Below are positions 34,281 to 48,355 of a DNA stretch of 64,000 bases, in pieces. The notes beneath the pieces were generated by a model that saw nothing but the letters and a program-made list of their open reading frames with translations, was not told the origin of the DNA and made no database searches. The DNA comes from Labia minor. Its lineage: Eukaryota; Arthropoda; Insecta; Dermaptera; Spongiphoridae. How positions within the stretch are numbered: position 1 is the first letter of the stretch; every line of letters begins with the position of its first letter. The stretch covers positions 94,741,228 to 94,805,227 of the forward strand of contig OY720344.1 of the NCBI GenBank assembly GCA_963082975.1. The letters are read 5' to 3'. Position numbers and translations under genes: made by a program.

Positions 34281-35686
34281 TTCTACCAAAAATAATTTAA
34301 CCAACTTAATTTAAGAATTTACTTTCAATGCGATACACTCAGGAAGTTGAATAAAAATATTTTTTAAGTTTTTAACTAAATGAATTTTACTTTTATATAT
34401 ATAAGTTATACTTTAGAAAAAATCTTTCCATTATCACAATCCAATTTTAATATCATTTTTATCCATATGAAAATATCTAGTGGCTGTGGTTATTTTAATT
34501 TGGAGTTTCAGATACATAGCTATTGATAAATAAATAATCAAATGAATACAATTAAAGAAAATCATTGTCATTATATTGTATGTAGATTGTTTTTTTTTCG
34601 TTTCTGCAGCATCAAGGCAGTGGAATATGCAGTTGAATAAACCATGATTTACAATGAGAAAACCTGAAGAAGGTTTATGTTAAATTTTTAAAAATATAAT
34701 TTATAAAATAAAGAATAAATCAACATTTTCTCTTCTACTCTTCAGTTGCGCTTTTATTCTTACCTTAAAAACAAAAAAATTGTAAAATTGTTATTTCATC
34801 TTTGTATTCAATTTATAAATGAGAATAATTAACATATTTACTAATAAGAACACCAGAAAAATATTTTTAAATTAGAACTGTTAAAAAAAAATAAAATATT
34901 CAAAAAATTACTCTTTTTTTAAATATTATTGTCTTTAAATACATTACTAAATATTTTGTCTGTAACATATACAACTGGTGTAATTAATTTTAATAATAAA
35001 GATTTGAAGAATTATTAAAAAACCCAACTCATATTAATATAAATTATTAAAAGTAATATTAATCTAATAATTTATAATAATAGAAAATAAATTAAAAAAA
35101 TCATGTTAGATTAGAAATAACATATATTCCTTGAATATAGGACAATCACAGTACAAGTTCATGAATGTTAATGATATTATAAAAGCTAACGAAAAATTAT
35201 TTTTTAAAAAAATTCCTAGCAACTAAATTAAAACTTCAAAACATCTCTCAGAAGCTAATGGGTATGTCTTCATCTTGTAACGGTCCTGTTTAGATATTTA
35301 TGTATTTAATAATAATATATATATATACCAAAATACTTGTTAAATTTAATCAAAATTTCCAGGTTATTGTAAAATAACTAAATTATTATTACTTTAAATA
35401 AATAACAATTATAAATTATCAATAGTATAATAAGTAAAAGATTAAATAAACTCGGTGAATTCTTATTTTATATTTATAATTAAAAAGTGAAATGATCCTT
35501 TAAGAATAAGTCGATAATTCTTCGCCATCTAGGGGATGCCCTGGATACTTACATCTGACGTTTGTGATAGTCTTCAAAACTTGGACTTTAAAAATGGCGT
35601 TCTTAGCTCATCTCATTTGACATGTATAACATGAATTTTATTAAATTTATACATTTCTTCTACACATTCCATTTATTTCAATCAGA
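34281..35686. other. intergenic DNA between kinase and Sac2 genes
   Basis: An AATAAA at about 34350, 70 bases after the kinase stop, is a plausible poly(A) signal. The rest is AT-rich without a gene. A GC-richer block at 35515-35625, including AAAATGGCG at 35590, lies just upstream of the Sac2 start and is the likeliest promoter region for it. Confidence 0.4.
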
Positions 35687-38600
35687 ATGGAAGTTTTAGT
35701 TACAGAAAAACATGTTATTTTAATGAAAAATAAATATGAGTTATGGTGGAATCGATTAACAGGAGGGTTTTTAGCAAAAACAGGTAAATTAAGAAATGTC
35801 ATTTTGTATATTTTTTTATTATTCTATTTATAATAAATAGATGTTTCATTATATTTAAAGAATTAATTTCTAACATATATTTATATCTCATGAATTTTAA
35901 GTGTTTTATTAATTTAATATAATTTTTCCATTTAAATTTTATGTTTATTAAATATTTCGAAAAAGATAAAATGATTTAAGATGTTATGAAAGATTTTAAA
36001 TCTAAGATGAATAAAAATATATGTAGTTTATATATTTTAATCACGAATTAAAAAGTAAAATTTATTTGTCAATATATTTGGAAATAAGACATGCAAATAA
36101 ATATTCAATAGTAGATATTGATTTGTACAAATATAACCAAAATAATTTATTATTATTTATTAAGAAAATAAGGTGACCTCAAAGACTCAATGACTCCTCA
36201 AAGAAAGCAAATAATAAATTGAAGTAGTTTTTAATATTATCGTTATTCTTTTTTTATTTTTATTTGAATTGTTTTATATATATGAATATAATAATGCTTT
36301 TTCAAAATTCAATAATTTAGCAAATCAGATCATTCAATTTAATTCAGTATTCCATAATAAAATATAATATTATAAGTACTTGAACAATAAGAAAGACAAG
36401 AATAACTGATTTATACAAAGTTATTTCACTTAACATTTCTCTTACGATTATGTTAACTTTATTTAAAAGAAATAAAGTTATGAAGAAAACTAGAGAAGTC
36501 CCCGGATTCTTCTGCCTGTATCTAATCTAAAAGCACATTTATTTTTTATTTAAGCCACTCATTTATTGGATTCTTTATTTTGGATAAGTTTCAATAAATT
36601 TTTAGTACTTTTTTTAAACCAATTCAATTTAATAAGAGAATAAGATTTATGTCAATTTTTTCAATCGAGCTCTATTAAGGAATATGTTTTTAAAATTTAA
36701 TAAAAAATATCTTAAAAAAATGAATTATATTAAATTTTTATTTTATTTTATATTTATATTTACCAAATATTGATAATAGATTATATTTAAAAATTTAAAA
36801 GAATAATTAATGAAAAAAATATTATTCTTTTATTTATTGTAACTATTATATTTCATTTAATTTTTTTTTTAATTACTTTTTTATAAACTTGTTTTAAAAC
36901 ACATGAGATTTGAATGATAAATGAATGAATTGAAATGAATTAATGATACATCCATACCTTACCCGGGATTCGAACCCAGAACTCTGTAACCAATGATCCC
37001 TTTCAAAGACCATTGATCTACATGAGTTGGCAATTTTAATCCTCTTAAATAGATTTATTTAAAATATAATAATATAAGAAAGTATTATTTGAAATTAGAT
37101 TTTAGTTTTAAATATGTAAAAAAATTATATATTTTTAATTTATATTTATTTTTCATTTTTCAGGAACGGGCCTTGCACCTGAAGATGCACAATGCCTTGG
37201 TGTGGCTCGCGAACTAATTGGTGTTGTTGGACTTGAGGGTGTTCTGGAACCTCGAATGCTTTTGGTTAAAGAAGCTGCGTCTCTTGGAAAATTACCAAAT
37301 GGGAGTGAAATTTATAATGTACGACAAGTGGTAGCTCTATTGAAAAATGCTAGCGTTGATTCTTTAGAACCACACCTTGGTTTAAGACCATGTCCAAGAC
37401 ATTCCAATACACAAATAAGTAATAAAGGAGGACCTACAACAGTCGGAAGTCGAGCTGGTCAGGGTCTTGTTGATATTCGTAACAAAGCTTGGGGAACCCT
37501 CAAATCTGCCGGAAATACGCTTAAGACAACAACTCAACATGCAGCTGAAATTGCCAGTTCTAAAGTTAAAGGAGGAGAAGAAGCTGCCCAAGTTGGACGC
37601 CAACGTCGAGAAAGACGCCTTGCTGAAGAACTTCTCAGGCTTTTTAATGAGTCTGATGCATTTTACTTCACAAATATGGGTGGAGATTTAACAAATTCAC
37701 TTCAACGTTATTATGAAGCAGGAGAATCTGGAATAGATAACATTCCTCTCTGGGATAGAGTTGACGATCGTTTTTTCTGGAATCATCATATGCTTAAAGA
37801 TATTATCGCCCTTGGGGTAAAGGATTTTGATTAAAAAACATACCTTTTTTAAAATTAACTTTATATAATTTATATTCCAGTGGCCAATTGCTTCTCCTTG
37901 GGTAATCCCTATAATTCAAGGATTCGTGCAATTAGAAAGATGCCGTTTGGAGGCAGATGAGGTAAAAATGGTTTTATGAACATTTTTAAAAGGGAACAAA
38001 AAAGTTTATAAATTATTAACTATTTTCTACATTATAATATAATTTTAAATTTTTCTGAAAATAAAATTATGTTAATTTAATTGAACTACTCTTTTAATTT
38101 TGTAGTCCTTGAATTTATGGCTTGTATCAAGACGCTCACGATTTCGAGCTGGTACTCGTTTACAACGACGAGGTGCCGATGATTCTGGAAATGTTGCTAA
38201 TTATGTTGAAACTGAGCAAATAGCTTCTTTTGCTGGTCATGTTTTTGCATGGGTTCAGGTAAAAATAAATAATTGAAAAACTAATTTTCATCATTATTTC
38301 AAAGTGAAAGTTTTCTCATGGGTTTGATAAATGATTTTAATAAACATACATTTAATCACTTTCACCTAGGTACGTGGGTCAGTACCTTTATTTTGGTCTC
38401 AGCCAGGTCTTAAATATCGTCCACCTCCTCGATTAGAACGTTCCTCTTCAGAAAACCAAGCAGCTTTTGAAAAACATATTCATGACCAATTAAAATGTTA
38501 TGGGTCACCACTTTGTCTAGTAAGTTCTTTTTAAGTTTTATATTCTTGTAAATATGTTTTTATTTATTATATAGAGATTTAATGATTTAGATCATTTCAT

Positions 38601-41600
38601 TCTTGACTAGGTATCTTTGATTGAACAACAAGGAAAAGAGGCTGTGTTAGGAAGAGCATTTAGTGAAAGAGCTCGACTTTTCAATTCGGCTGATCTTACT
38701 TATGCCACTTTTGATCTCCATGCTCGATGTCGTGGACTTCGTTTTGAACGTGTATCTGCTCTCATTACAGCACTCGATGCCACCAGGCGACAGATGTCAT
38801 TTTGGTGGGCCGATGGTGAGGGCCCACTTTGTCGACAAAGGGGTGTATTTCGAGTGAATTGCGTTGATTGTTTAGATCGAACAAATGTCGTGCAAACTTC
38901 TTTGGCTAAAGTAGCTCTTGAAGCACATCTTGCTAAATTAGGACGTTGCCCACCGTTACCACAGGAAGCCAGAAATGCCTTACAAGTAAGAACATCCTTA
39001 ATTTAACTGTATCTTTTTTTTTAATATTAATAGTCCAATAAATTTTTCATTAAAAAAATGGAGTTTAAAGTGTTTTAAAATATGATTCAGGCACTATGGG
39101 CAAATAATGGAGATGCTTTATCTCGTCAATATGCGGGTACAGACGCTCTGAAAGGAGATGTGACACGAACGGGTACACGACGCCTTGCAGGACTCATGCG
39201 AGATGGTGTCAATTCAGCCAACCGATATTATCTAAGTCGCTTCAAAGACGTAAATAGACAGGCTGCTATAGACATCGTTTTAGGCGAGCCTGTATCCCTT
39301 GAAGCACTTGGACAGGCAACCACGCCAGCCGCTAGTGGATCTTGGGGCGAGGAAGAAGCTGCTCATGTCCGTGCTCTTCTTGATGATTGCCGACTTATGG
39401 TTCCAACAGAATCTGAAGAGGCAGTTGCCGCTTGGGGCCTCATTGACGCCGACCCTGAGTAATTTTTTTCTCTATAAACTTATATCTGTTACTTTTAAAT
39501 GTAATTAAAAAAAAATTATTATTTTAGAACTGGTGACCCTGCGGAAACTGATATGGACTCTATTTTAATTCTAACACGTGAATCGTACTATCTTGCAGAG
39601 TAAGAAATAATATAATAGTTCTTTTTAAAAATTATTATTTAATTCTAAAAAATAATGAAACACTCAATAGATTTTTTTTCTTTTTAAAAAACAGAAAAAA
39701 ATAGTTAAAAATGGTAGATTTTTATACTATTTGTGTTAATTTAATATTCTCTATATTTTATAGTTACGATGAAGCTCTCGATCGAGTTGGTGGTATAAGA
39801 CGCATTCCTTTAAGTGACTTAACACAAATCGAATTGGGTCCACCGGAACAAGGAACTGCAGCTTCTCTGTTCAAAGCTGCCCCACGACATTGCATTCGCA
39901 TTCATTTTAAAGTGCACGGCCGTGAAGGTTATTTTCACCAACTTCGAGCAACCAATTTACGTTTTTTTAACACATTGGCAGTGCCTGTCCATACTGAAGA
40001 TGAATCCATTGAGTCCTTACGTGCCATTTGTGAAGCGATTTGTGCCACCCGCCAGGTCGCTCAGCTTCCGCCATTACGATTTGTTGAACGTCGTCTCCCA
40101 CGTTTACGTTCATTACGCTCACCTCCACAGCCCGTCAATGCAACTACCACATCACCGTCACGACTTGATCCTTCATCAGCGGGTGGACTCTCTCGAAATC
40201 TATCTGAATCTCGACTAGGTTCTTCCGCAATATCAGGAGCCACTACACCTAAACCAGTATCCGTAACTGCCGAGGTATTGGCATTTATATTTAATTTAAT
40301 TATTAATTGTAATTTTTACTATCATTAAATATGCTTAACTTAAAAAACAAAATAATTAATAAATAATAAATTAACAATTTTTTTTTTAATTTCAATATTT
40401 ATATCCTAAAAAAACAACTTATAAAAAGGCTTAATTTTTTTGTAAGCATAAATATTTAATTGAATAAAATTTTATTGTATTTCAGCGTTCACCTGGCCCT
40501 CTCGATGCTCACTTGGATACAGTAGGTATTTTAATGGCTGCTCCAGATCCATCTCAACCACCTTCATCTCCACCTGCCGTTACAGGGGATTCACCAAAAG
40601 AAACAAAAACGATGAATTCATTAAAACCGGTAGGTAATCTATTTGAATATTTAAAATTGTATTTATTTATTTTTCTTAATTTTTAATTTCTATAACAATT
40701 ATTCTATTAAAATTCAAGCCATCATTTTTAAAATTTTAATTAATAACAAATTTAAAATTATTGGGTTGGTAGAGAAATTTTGCAGGTTTTATGGGTAAAT
40801 TTCAAAACTAATAATAGTCATTTAAGTTACTCGAAATAAGCTCCCACCGGTCCAATACATTTTTGTCAACGTGTTCAATCTTTGAATGGTGACCTGTGAA
40901 ACGTGGGGTCAGACGTTATCGTGCAAGAAGATCTGACTTCGACTGTTGATCAATGCCTGCTAGAGGAATGTTCTGTAAATTTGGAGGGTTTACTCCTTTG
41001 GTATAATAGTCTGGCAAGTTTTCAAAAAGTAGTAGTAGATGACACCAGCTGGGGACTCATCCTTGTCAACCAATATTCCGATTTTCATCACAAGTAATGA
41101 TTCGAGCCAAAAAAAGTGTCGCTTTTGGAAGAACAAACTTCCAATCGTGAAAATTTTTATCGATCATTCAAAACACATGCTAAAATGACATTTAAAAAAT
41201 AATATTACCAACTTAGAGCAGAAATTTTGCTATAAAACAATCTTTGATAACTTTATATTAAATGAATATGTTATTCAAAACCTGCAGAACTTCCCTTCCA
41301 ACCTAATATTTTATCATATTTATGAAATAACTTGTAAAATCTTACCAACAACCATCTAACCTGATTTTAAATCCAAATTCTAAAATATTTATATAAAACT
41401 ATGTTCATAAATGCAATAATAAATCATATGTTTGTTTCATTAGGGTAATTTTTCTACCAAACTTGCACCGCCTAATACGTTAGCACTTCATTCGTCAGAG
41501 GACCCTCGAGAATCAGGAAGTGGAGGGGGTAGTATGGTTTCTTTACTAGGTTCACCTTTAGTTTCTCCAATCTCTCGTCTCGCACGGTTAAGTGTTAAAG

Positions 41601-41680
41601 CATTGGGTGGGGGTGAACCTGAACCCGACACATCTGACCAGGCTTGGAATAACTCCTCTACCAATCTGATTGCTCTCTAG
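35687..41680 (+). CDS. INPP5F: phosphoinositide phosphatase, Sac2/INPP5F type
   Basis: Exons: 35687-35783, 37164-37816, 37881-37961, 38106-38258, 38370-38519, 38611-38985, 39091-39458, 39528-39599, 39764-40274, 40486-40629, 41444-41680; total 947 codons including stop. The Sac domain fills about residues 30-610. [10 protein letters not shown] and [17 protein letters not shown] are Sac blocks, and the catalytic CX5R motif is CVDCLDRT with Cys at about 462. [21 protein letters not shown] follows. [13 protein letters not shown] (residues ~644-656) and the following block are the hSac2 homology region, which separates INPP5F from FIG4 and SAC1. Human INPP5F is a 4-phosphatase acting on PI4P and related lipids on early endosomes; here the role is inferred. 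The C-terminus is Pro/Ser-rich. The first intron is 1.4 kb and contains a tRNA-like sequence. Confidence 0.92.
36955..37035 (-). other. tRNA-like sequence in Sac2 intron 1
   Basis: The minus strand has TAGATCAATGGTC, an A-box-like D-arm. Some 40 bases on it has CTGGGTTCGAATCCCGG, a perfect T-arm with consensus B-box. The acceptor stem does not pair (ACTCATG against GTAAGGT), so it is more likely a SINE head or pseudo-tRNA than a working gene. Confidence 0.45.
40761..41306 (-). mobile_element. mariner remnant in the last intron of Sac2
   Basis: TIRs TTGGGTTGGTAGAGAAATTT and (inverted) TTAGGTTGGAAGGGAAGTTC share the continuation TGCAGGTTTT and are flanked by TA on both sides. The minus strand carries a broken transposase fragment with IFLHDNV, a stop, then PHVSQ, i.e. 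the mariner HDNxxPH catalytic block. At 546 bp it is heavily deleted and inactive. It is spliced out with the intron 40630-41443. Confidence 0.8.
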
Positions 41681-43666
41681 TCTTTCAACTGCTTCTAGTC
41701 GCTATCCAAAATTTATTTATTTATTTATAATTATTTAATTTATAGTAAAAAAAAACAATTTCAAGACATGGTGATATAAATAGTAAAATGTACGTTACTG
41801 CAATACTATAAAAATACAACAAAAATTTAGGTTTTATAATTAAATGACGTGATTCCATTCCAATATTCCGGAGGATATATTAATATTTAGATAAAATATT
41901 CAGAAGCTCTTGAATAAGATAATAGTTTATTAAATTTTTATATATGAAATAATTATCCTGACATCGATATAAAGGTATAATGTATTTATAGCAAATGGAG
42001 GTTAATTATATCACCTTTAAAATTGTTATAACTAAAGAAAATAAAAAGAGCAATATTATATATATAAAGTATACATATAGTATTAAAAATAAAATGCAAA
42101 AATACAAAATACAAATATAAAAATTGCTTTTTTTTCGAAAAAAATTTATATACATGATTCAGCCAAATTTACTCAAAGCTTACATTAGATTTAATATCAT
42201 TTAAATATAAATTTAGGGAAAATTGCAAATTATATAGATCTAATTTATTATTATTAATTTATATGATTGTTAAATTTTTATATTCTACATAAAATCAATT
42301 TGGCTGTTACTTAATTTATAAAATTTGTTTTTTTTAAATTAATTTATGTATATTAAATTTTGAAATTATAAATAAAAAATGCTTGAATACAATAGATACA
42401 AGATCCTAAATATTAGAATTTATATGCTCTATATAGAAATGCAAATAAAATGGAATAAATTAGTCCGAGGTTCATTATGTATCGTATTAAGTATCAATTT
42501 AAAGATGGACTGCTTGTAAACAATAAAATGCTTCGAAATAATATATATACCATGGCCATTGTCGATAAATAAAAGTAAAATTTTCAATCACTTTCAGATA
42601 AATGTTTTGCTTGATGCAAATATTGTTTAAGCTTCAAGTAAATTGGATTGGGAAGCTTCGTAATATATAAATTGATCTTGATCAAAAGTCGAATATTTAG
42701 TATAGTATTTATTATTCACTATATATCTTATCAACAATTACAAATTGAAGTATTGATGTTGTCTCATATAAAAATGAAAATAATAAATTAATTTAATATT
42801 TTTTTTTTTTAAATTATTTGTAATATTGTATTAAATTTTTTAATATTCCTAAAGTCCACATAAATAAATATAAAGCTTAGAAATACGATACTTAATTTTC
42901 CTCTTAAGGATGTGACGGCATATAAGATGGGATGGACTTTTTTAATTGAAAAATAAGTTTAAAAAAATCAACACAATTTTTTTTTTCTAATTATAAAACA
43001 TTCCATATTCATAGTTTATCTCTAATTATCACTTTAAAATCCCATTCTAAGCAAAGTGGTCCCTATTACTTATATATTCCTATTAGTAAAAAATTTAAAA
43101 GCCTTTCCTTTTTAAAATTCCATATTAAAATAACATTCCAAAATCAATATTTTGTATCTTATTTTATATCCTACTTATTTGCTGTCATGTAATTAAAAAG
43201 GTGTGTATAAAAAACCTATATTTTCAAATTTCAAAGAAAATTTTTTAAATATATATTTATTTTTATGATGAAAAAAATATAACATCTAATATATGTAAAT
43301 TAATAACAAGACGATGATTATTCGAATTGATAAATTTTCAGGATTGTCAATAACAATAAAATTTACTTATATTTAAAAAAATGACTTTAGATAATTATTT
43401 ATGGTCAAATAGATTTTTAAAATCAAAATTTAAGGCCAATTATTTATTTTATAAAGAGAAATTTTTTTAGAAACTTGATCTTTTTAACATGATTTTTTTT
43501 TTAAATTATAGACCTTTCGTATATAAAAGATATCAATTTGGAAATACAGATTTTTTATTTTTTTGGTTTGAAAAATATATTGACCAGTTTATTAATTAAC
43601 AATAAGAAAGATTGAAAGCCTAAATGAAATAAATTGTATAGATATTTAATGTATTTGTATTAACAT

Positions 43667-43935
43667 CAGTGGTGTATTGGGAGGAAACGCGGGGAAACGA
43701 CGTTCCCTTATCTTTTTTCAGAACCTGAACCCATTCCAGTACTTTTTCATGTCCTTACAACTCCCACTTAAATTTACTATTAGAATTTCTTTTTTTATGT
43801 TCGTTAATTTTTTGTATACTAGTAAGAATAAGAAAAATAAAAACTTATATGGACAAAAATAATTTGCTGAAAATAGGACTTTTTTTTACTCCCACTATGC
43901 GTTCCCTTACTTCTTATTTTACCAATACATCACTG
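43667..43935. mobile_element. hAT-type MITE with perfect 8-bp target duplication
   Basis: Termini CAGTGGTGTATTGG and (inverted) CAGTGATGTATTGG are flanked by the identical octamer ATTAACAT (43659-43666 and 43936-43943). GTTCCCTTA recurs near each end. 269 bp, non-coding. Confidence 0.88.
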
Positions 43936-45544
43936 ATTAACATACATTTATTTAAAACCTTACAGTATTAAATTACAATATAAAAATAATATAGTTTAAA
44001 CGCAACATAATATTTACAAATTAATAAGTATTATTATTAACTTTTACAGAAAAATCTAATTTGATCTATTATTAGACAGATTCTGTTTTGATAATATACA
44101 TATGTATTTTCATTTATTTGAAAATATAAGTTTTAATGATTATTTGTTATTAATAAAAATTATAATTATTGTTTTAGGTATATATCGTATATTAAATAAA
44201 TATAAAAGTTCCCTGTTGATGATTAATGAATGTTTAAATTAGAATTGTATAATTTTTAAAACTATTGTCAATTTAAATGGAATTTTGCACAATTAAAGGG
44301 CCTGAATATAGATTGCCCTTTGAATTGAAATAAGATCTATTTTATTATAAATACTTATTAAAAATATGACACCAGCACTAATAGATGTATCCAATTTGTT
44401 CAAAATGACAATACCAAGTAAAATTGAATATATTATATAATAATTTTATATTTAAATAAGATGCATTGGATGTAGTAAAAATTATATATTAATATTACTA
44501 TAAACGCCTTCAACGAAACTCGTAATTCATTTAGACGTAGAGAGAGTCCTTAAATAAATTATTCAAATTGGAACAAGTAAAAATGTTTATTTCTATTAAG
44601 GTAGAATTTTATACTTCAGAATTTAAAAATTATTATTCTATTATGTAAAAGATTCTTTAATATTTTAATAATTTCATAATTTATAGTTTTATATATTAAA
44701 GTGTATAGTTGTTAATATATATAAATATATAATATCCCTTTCTTATAAAACTACATATCACACTTTATTATTTTCTTATTTGTTTTAATTAAATATAATT
44801 TACAATTTTTCTATTGTTGTTGTAAAACTTGTAATTAGAAATTGTAATAGTTTTAAATGATAAATTTTATGATTTGAAGGTTTTTTCGAGTTGCATCTAT
44901 AATTTTAATAACTATGATAAAAATACTTGTTTGTTAAATAATAGTTCAGCTAATAATAAATATTTATTTTCTGTAAATACTCTCTCGCCCCTATAAGCCG
45001 ACAGATACAGATATAAACAATTTTCTTTTAATTGTCCCACATCACGCTGATGACCATTTTAATTATTTATATTTTCATTATTTTATATTCCATTTGATAA
45101 TCATTTGACATGTAATTGTATTATTTAAGTTATTTGCATAATAACTACTAATATTTTACTATTCTACATTAAAATACAATTTCAATTAAATACTCTTTAC
45201 ATCCTATTTGTGATCTATTCGTTTAATTTTTTTTGTTCACTATATATCAATTTATAAAAGAAAAAAGAAAATTTATATATATTTAATCGAAATAAACCTT
45301 ACAAATCGATAAAATACTTATCTACGGCATTTAATACAAAAACCAAAATAAATAATTTACAATTCCCTTTCCAATGTATATTGTCAATTTTTCCAAATAT
45401 TTTTACATTTATATAAAAGTAATTTATAAATTTATGTATCTCTCTAAAAAATCGTAAATATGTTAAATTATATTTAATTAGTCATAACAATTTTATTGAA
45501 ATTTCATGTTTAAATATATAATTGACTTCACCAAGGTAAATAAA

Positions 45545-45960
45545 ATGTTATCTGTAGATTGGTGCAAAAAAATCTAATTTTTAAGATTTTTATAATAAAT
45601 GAATTAGGCTGTGGAAAAATAAATTCATTATTTTTACATGAACATCAATACTTTTTTACATGTATCGGATTGTCCGATTTGGCTCCATTTTGCTCGATAA
45701 CTTGTTGCCATTGTCAAAAAAACTTGGATAGTCGATTATTAAATTCCTCTCTTGAGGCATATTTTACCAGCAAAATAGTTTGTCATGATCAGAAACAGCT
45801 GGTGATCATTCGGTGCCAGGTCCGGACAATTTTTAAAACTATTGTCCATTGCAAAAAAACCTCACTACCGATCTCTCGGAGGTTCCTGCCGTTGTTTTAA
45901 TAAAGCAGAAGTTGATAGTACATCTACTTGAAAATAATGGATTCTTTTTCCCCAACCTCT
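45545..45960 (-). mobile_element. mariner transposase remnant
   Basis: The minus strand reads a C-terminal mariner-like block, CPDLAPNDHQLFLIM, followed by NYFAGK, then loses frame. The ends show a degraded match (AGGTTGGGGAAAAAG against the left GATTGGTGCAAAAAAAT) but no convincing duplication. Different in sequence from the three other mariners here. Confidence 0.55.
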
Positions 45961-48355
45961 TATTTAATAAGAAATTTTAAAAATTTAGAATATTTCTAAT
46001 TAATTTATTTCTCATTTAATAATTCAACAAATTATTTAAAATAAATAAAATTCTTCCGATATATTTAATAAAAATATTTTTTTTACTATGTAATAAAATT
46101 TTCGAAATTAACAGATTTTATAGATTAACATATTATAATGAAATAATGATTGATTCTTATACCAATAGTAAAATCATTATTCTTATGTTTCTAAAATAAA
46201 TTTATTAAAACTTATATTAAAATACAAATCATCTTAAATTAGAAAATTGGGAAGAGATATATTAAATTCTTTTTTCATTTTTTAAATAAGTGGTTAAATT
46301 ATTTTGTTCTAAAGCATAAATGTGTTACTTTATAATTTATTTTTTATTTTTTTACTTTATTATTTTTTTTTAATTTATTAATGGCATTTATATATTTATT
46401 TATTTTAATAAAGTATAATTTTTTATTATGATGTAATCCATCCTTTTTATTGATTTGAACTCTTCAAAAAGATCACACTGTTATCCCTAAATGGTATTTT
46501 TTCCTAAAACATTCCACCTTGATCCTATATTTATACAATACAATACAATTTATTTAAATTAGCTATAGAGAAAGGTTTATTTCTTTCAGATCGTCGCAAA
46601 CAGATTAATCATAATCTTTAATTTAATATAAAATAAAATTAATAAAAATCTTTAGAATCTTCTCATCTTTTGAAATCATTATAATAATTATATATTAGTA
46701 TCCATTATATTATCTAAAAATATATAAATAAAAAGATTTTATAAAATGTGTTTGTATTTAAGTATTGATTTATTTCGTGGATTGAAACCTATTATAAATT
46801 GATTTGAAGAATTACTATCACGAAATAAAAATAATACTGGTGCTAGTAATATTAACTGATTCCAGCTAAGATTAATAATTAATTTTTAATTCCACAAGAT
46901 TTTTCAAATTTAATTAACAAAATTAACATTTTAAAGAATATTTGTATAGAACAATTTATAGTATTTCCAATCTGGAATAATAATTTACTTAATTACAAAA
47001 AAAAATTCTAATCTTTAGAATTAGGAAAAGATTATTCTAATAATAATGTTCAGAATTATTCTCGTAACCACCTCTTCTAAAGAATCTGAAAAATTTCCTC
47101 CTAAATAAACTCTCTAGCAGTATAATGGGCGCCGAAACTTCAAGACCCCAATCACACAATCAAACATGAAAATAACTCGAAAATAATTTCTCACTCTCTC
47201 TCTGACCACAAATTCAAGAAAAATTATTACACTCCAATACAAGCAAAATTCGACTATTTCACTTCCCATATTCCCATGTGAATTGTTCAATTTAGATTAT
47301 AAGTATATACACTGGAATTTTTAGACGCTAGTTTAAATAGTGATGATATTATTGTTCCACAAAATGTAGAGTTACATTATATAAATAAGAAACTGCCCCA
47401 TTAATTAGTAGACGAATGCTAGTCATTGCACTAAACATATTTATGAAATCTTATAATTATATTTCTTTATTCATACACTTATTTACGTTTACTTACCTAT
47501 TAACTTTTTAGAAAAAAAAATTACGTTTTTTCTATAATTTAGATGCTAATCAATTTTTCCTATTTTAAATATAATATATATATATACTTTCATGTAGAAT
47601 ACTACAATATAATATTTATACATAATAAATTCTTTGAAATGTCGAAACGAATAATTAATTTATAAGATTTATTGAACAAAGTAAGATAAATAGACAATTC
47701 TATTGTTCGACTTCATCAGATAAATTGATTGGTGAAGTGGTAGAAAATGTATATTAAAATATTGTTTGTTTGGCAAAAGATATATTAGATTACGTAGTAT
47801 GAAAAGAATTATATAATTAATAGGAACATTTGATTAGTATATTTTATATTATTTGTATAGCATATTTGTTCATACTTTCTTTTTCTCTGCTCTATTAAAG
47901 TTGGTTTATGAATTTATTTTAAATTAAAATATCTTGTAATACCGGACTAAAATAAATATGCATCTCCCCTCCCCCACTGAATAAATTTTATTTTCTTAAT
48001 AATAAAATTGAAATTTTTTGTGAAACCAATTTAAAAATTTGCCACTTGTAGTCATTATATGCTTGTAGCACTGCATAAAACTGCTCTAATTGATTAATAA
48101 AAGAATCTATTGTGATTATTCATTTTTTTAATACATTGACTTACCAAATATATATATGTATAATTATATATATAATTATAAATATTATTTTTTAAACAAT
48201 ATTTTTTTTCTACATTGGCAAGTCGTGGGCATGCGTGTTTTGGTTTTGTTTAATTGACAGTTATCATATGATATTGAAACATGAATTTATATGGGTTCAA
48301 GAGTGAATAGAAATAATTGAATTAATTTAATTTATTTTCATGATGCATATTCAGA

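Larger units (their letters stand above)
41681..48355. other. 6.7-kb intergenic region, mostly empty
   Basis: Strongly AT-rich. Apart from the hAT MITE at 43667 and the mariner remnant near 45545, I find no exon, RNA gene or recognisable repeat. The 3' UTR of Sac2 and the promoter of PIKfyve must lie at its ends. The bases just before 48356 include a GC-richer patch near 48218-48245. Confidence 0.5.

Noticed and set aside
41444-41460. The first bases of the last Sac2 exon (GGTAATTTTTCTACCAAAC) look like an inverted mariner end, suggesting exonisation of a transposon.
   Set aside because: The true right end of the mariner, TTAGGTTGGAAGGGAAGTTC read on the minus strand with TA beside it, lies at 41306. 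The element therefore stops 137 bases before the exon, and the similarity is chance.
45559-45900. A 113-codon plus-strand frame that could be taken for a gene.
   Set aside because: The minus strand carries the mariner C-terminal block here, so this frame is antisense to a transposon remnant.
47120-47170. A short frame starting MGAETSRPQ that could be a myristoylated peptide or first exon.
   Set aside because: It is only 14 codons long, ends without a donor site, and has no downstream exon to join.
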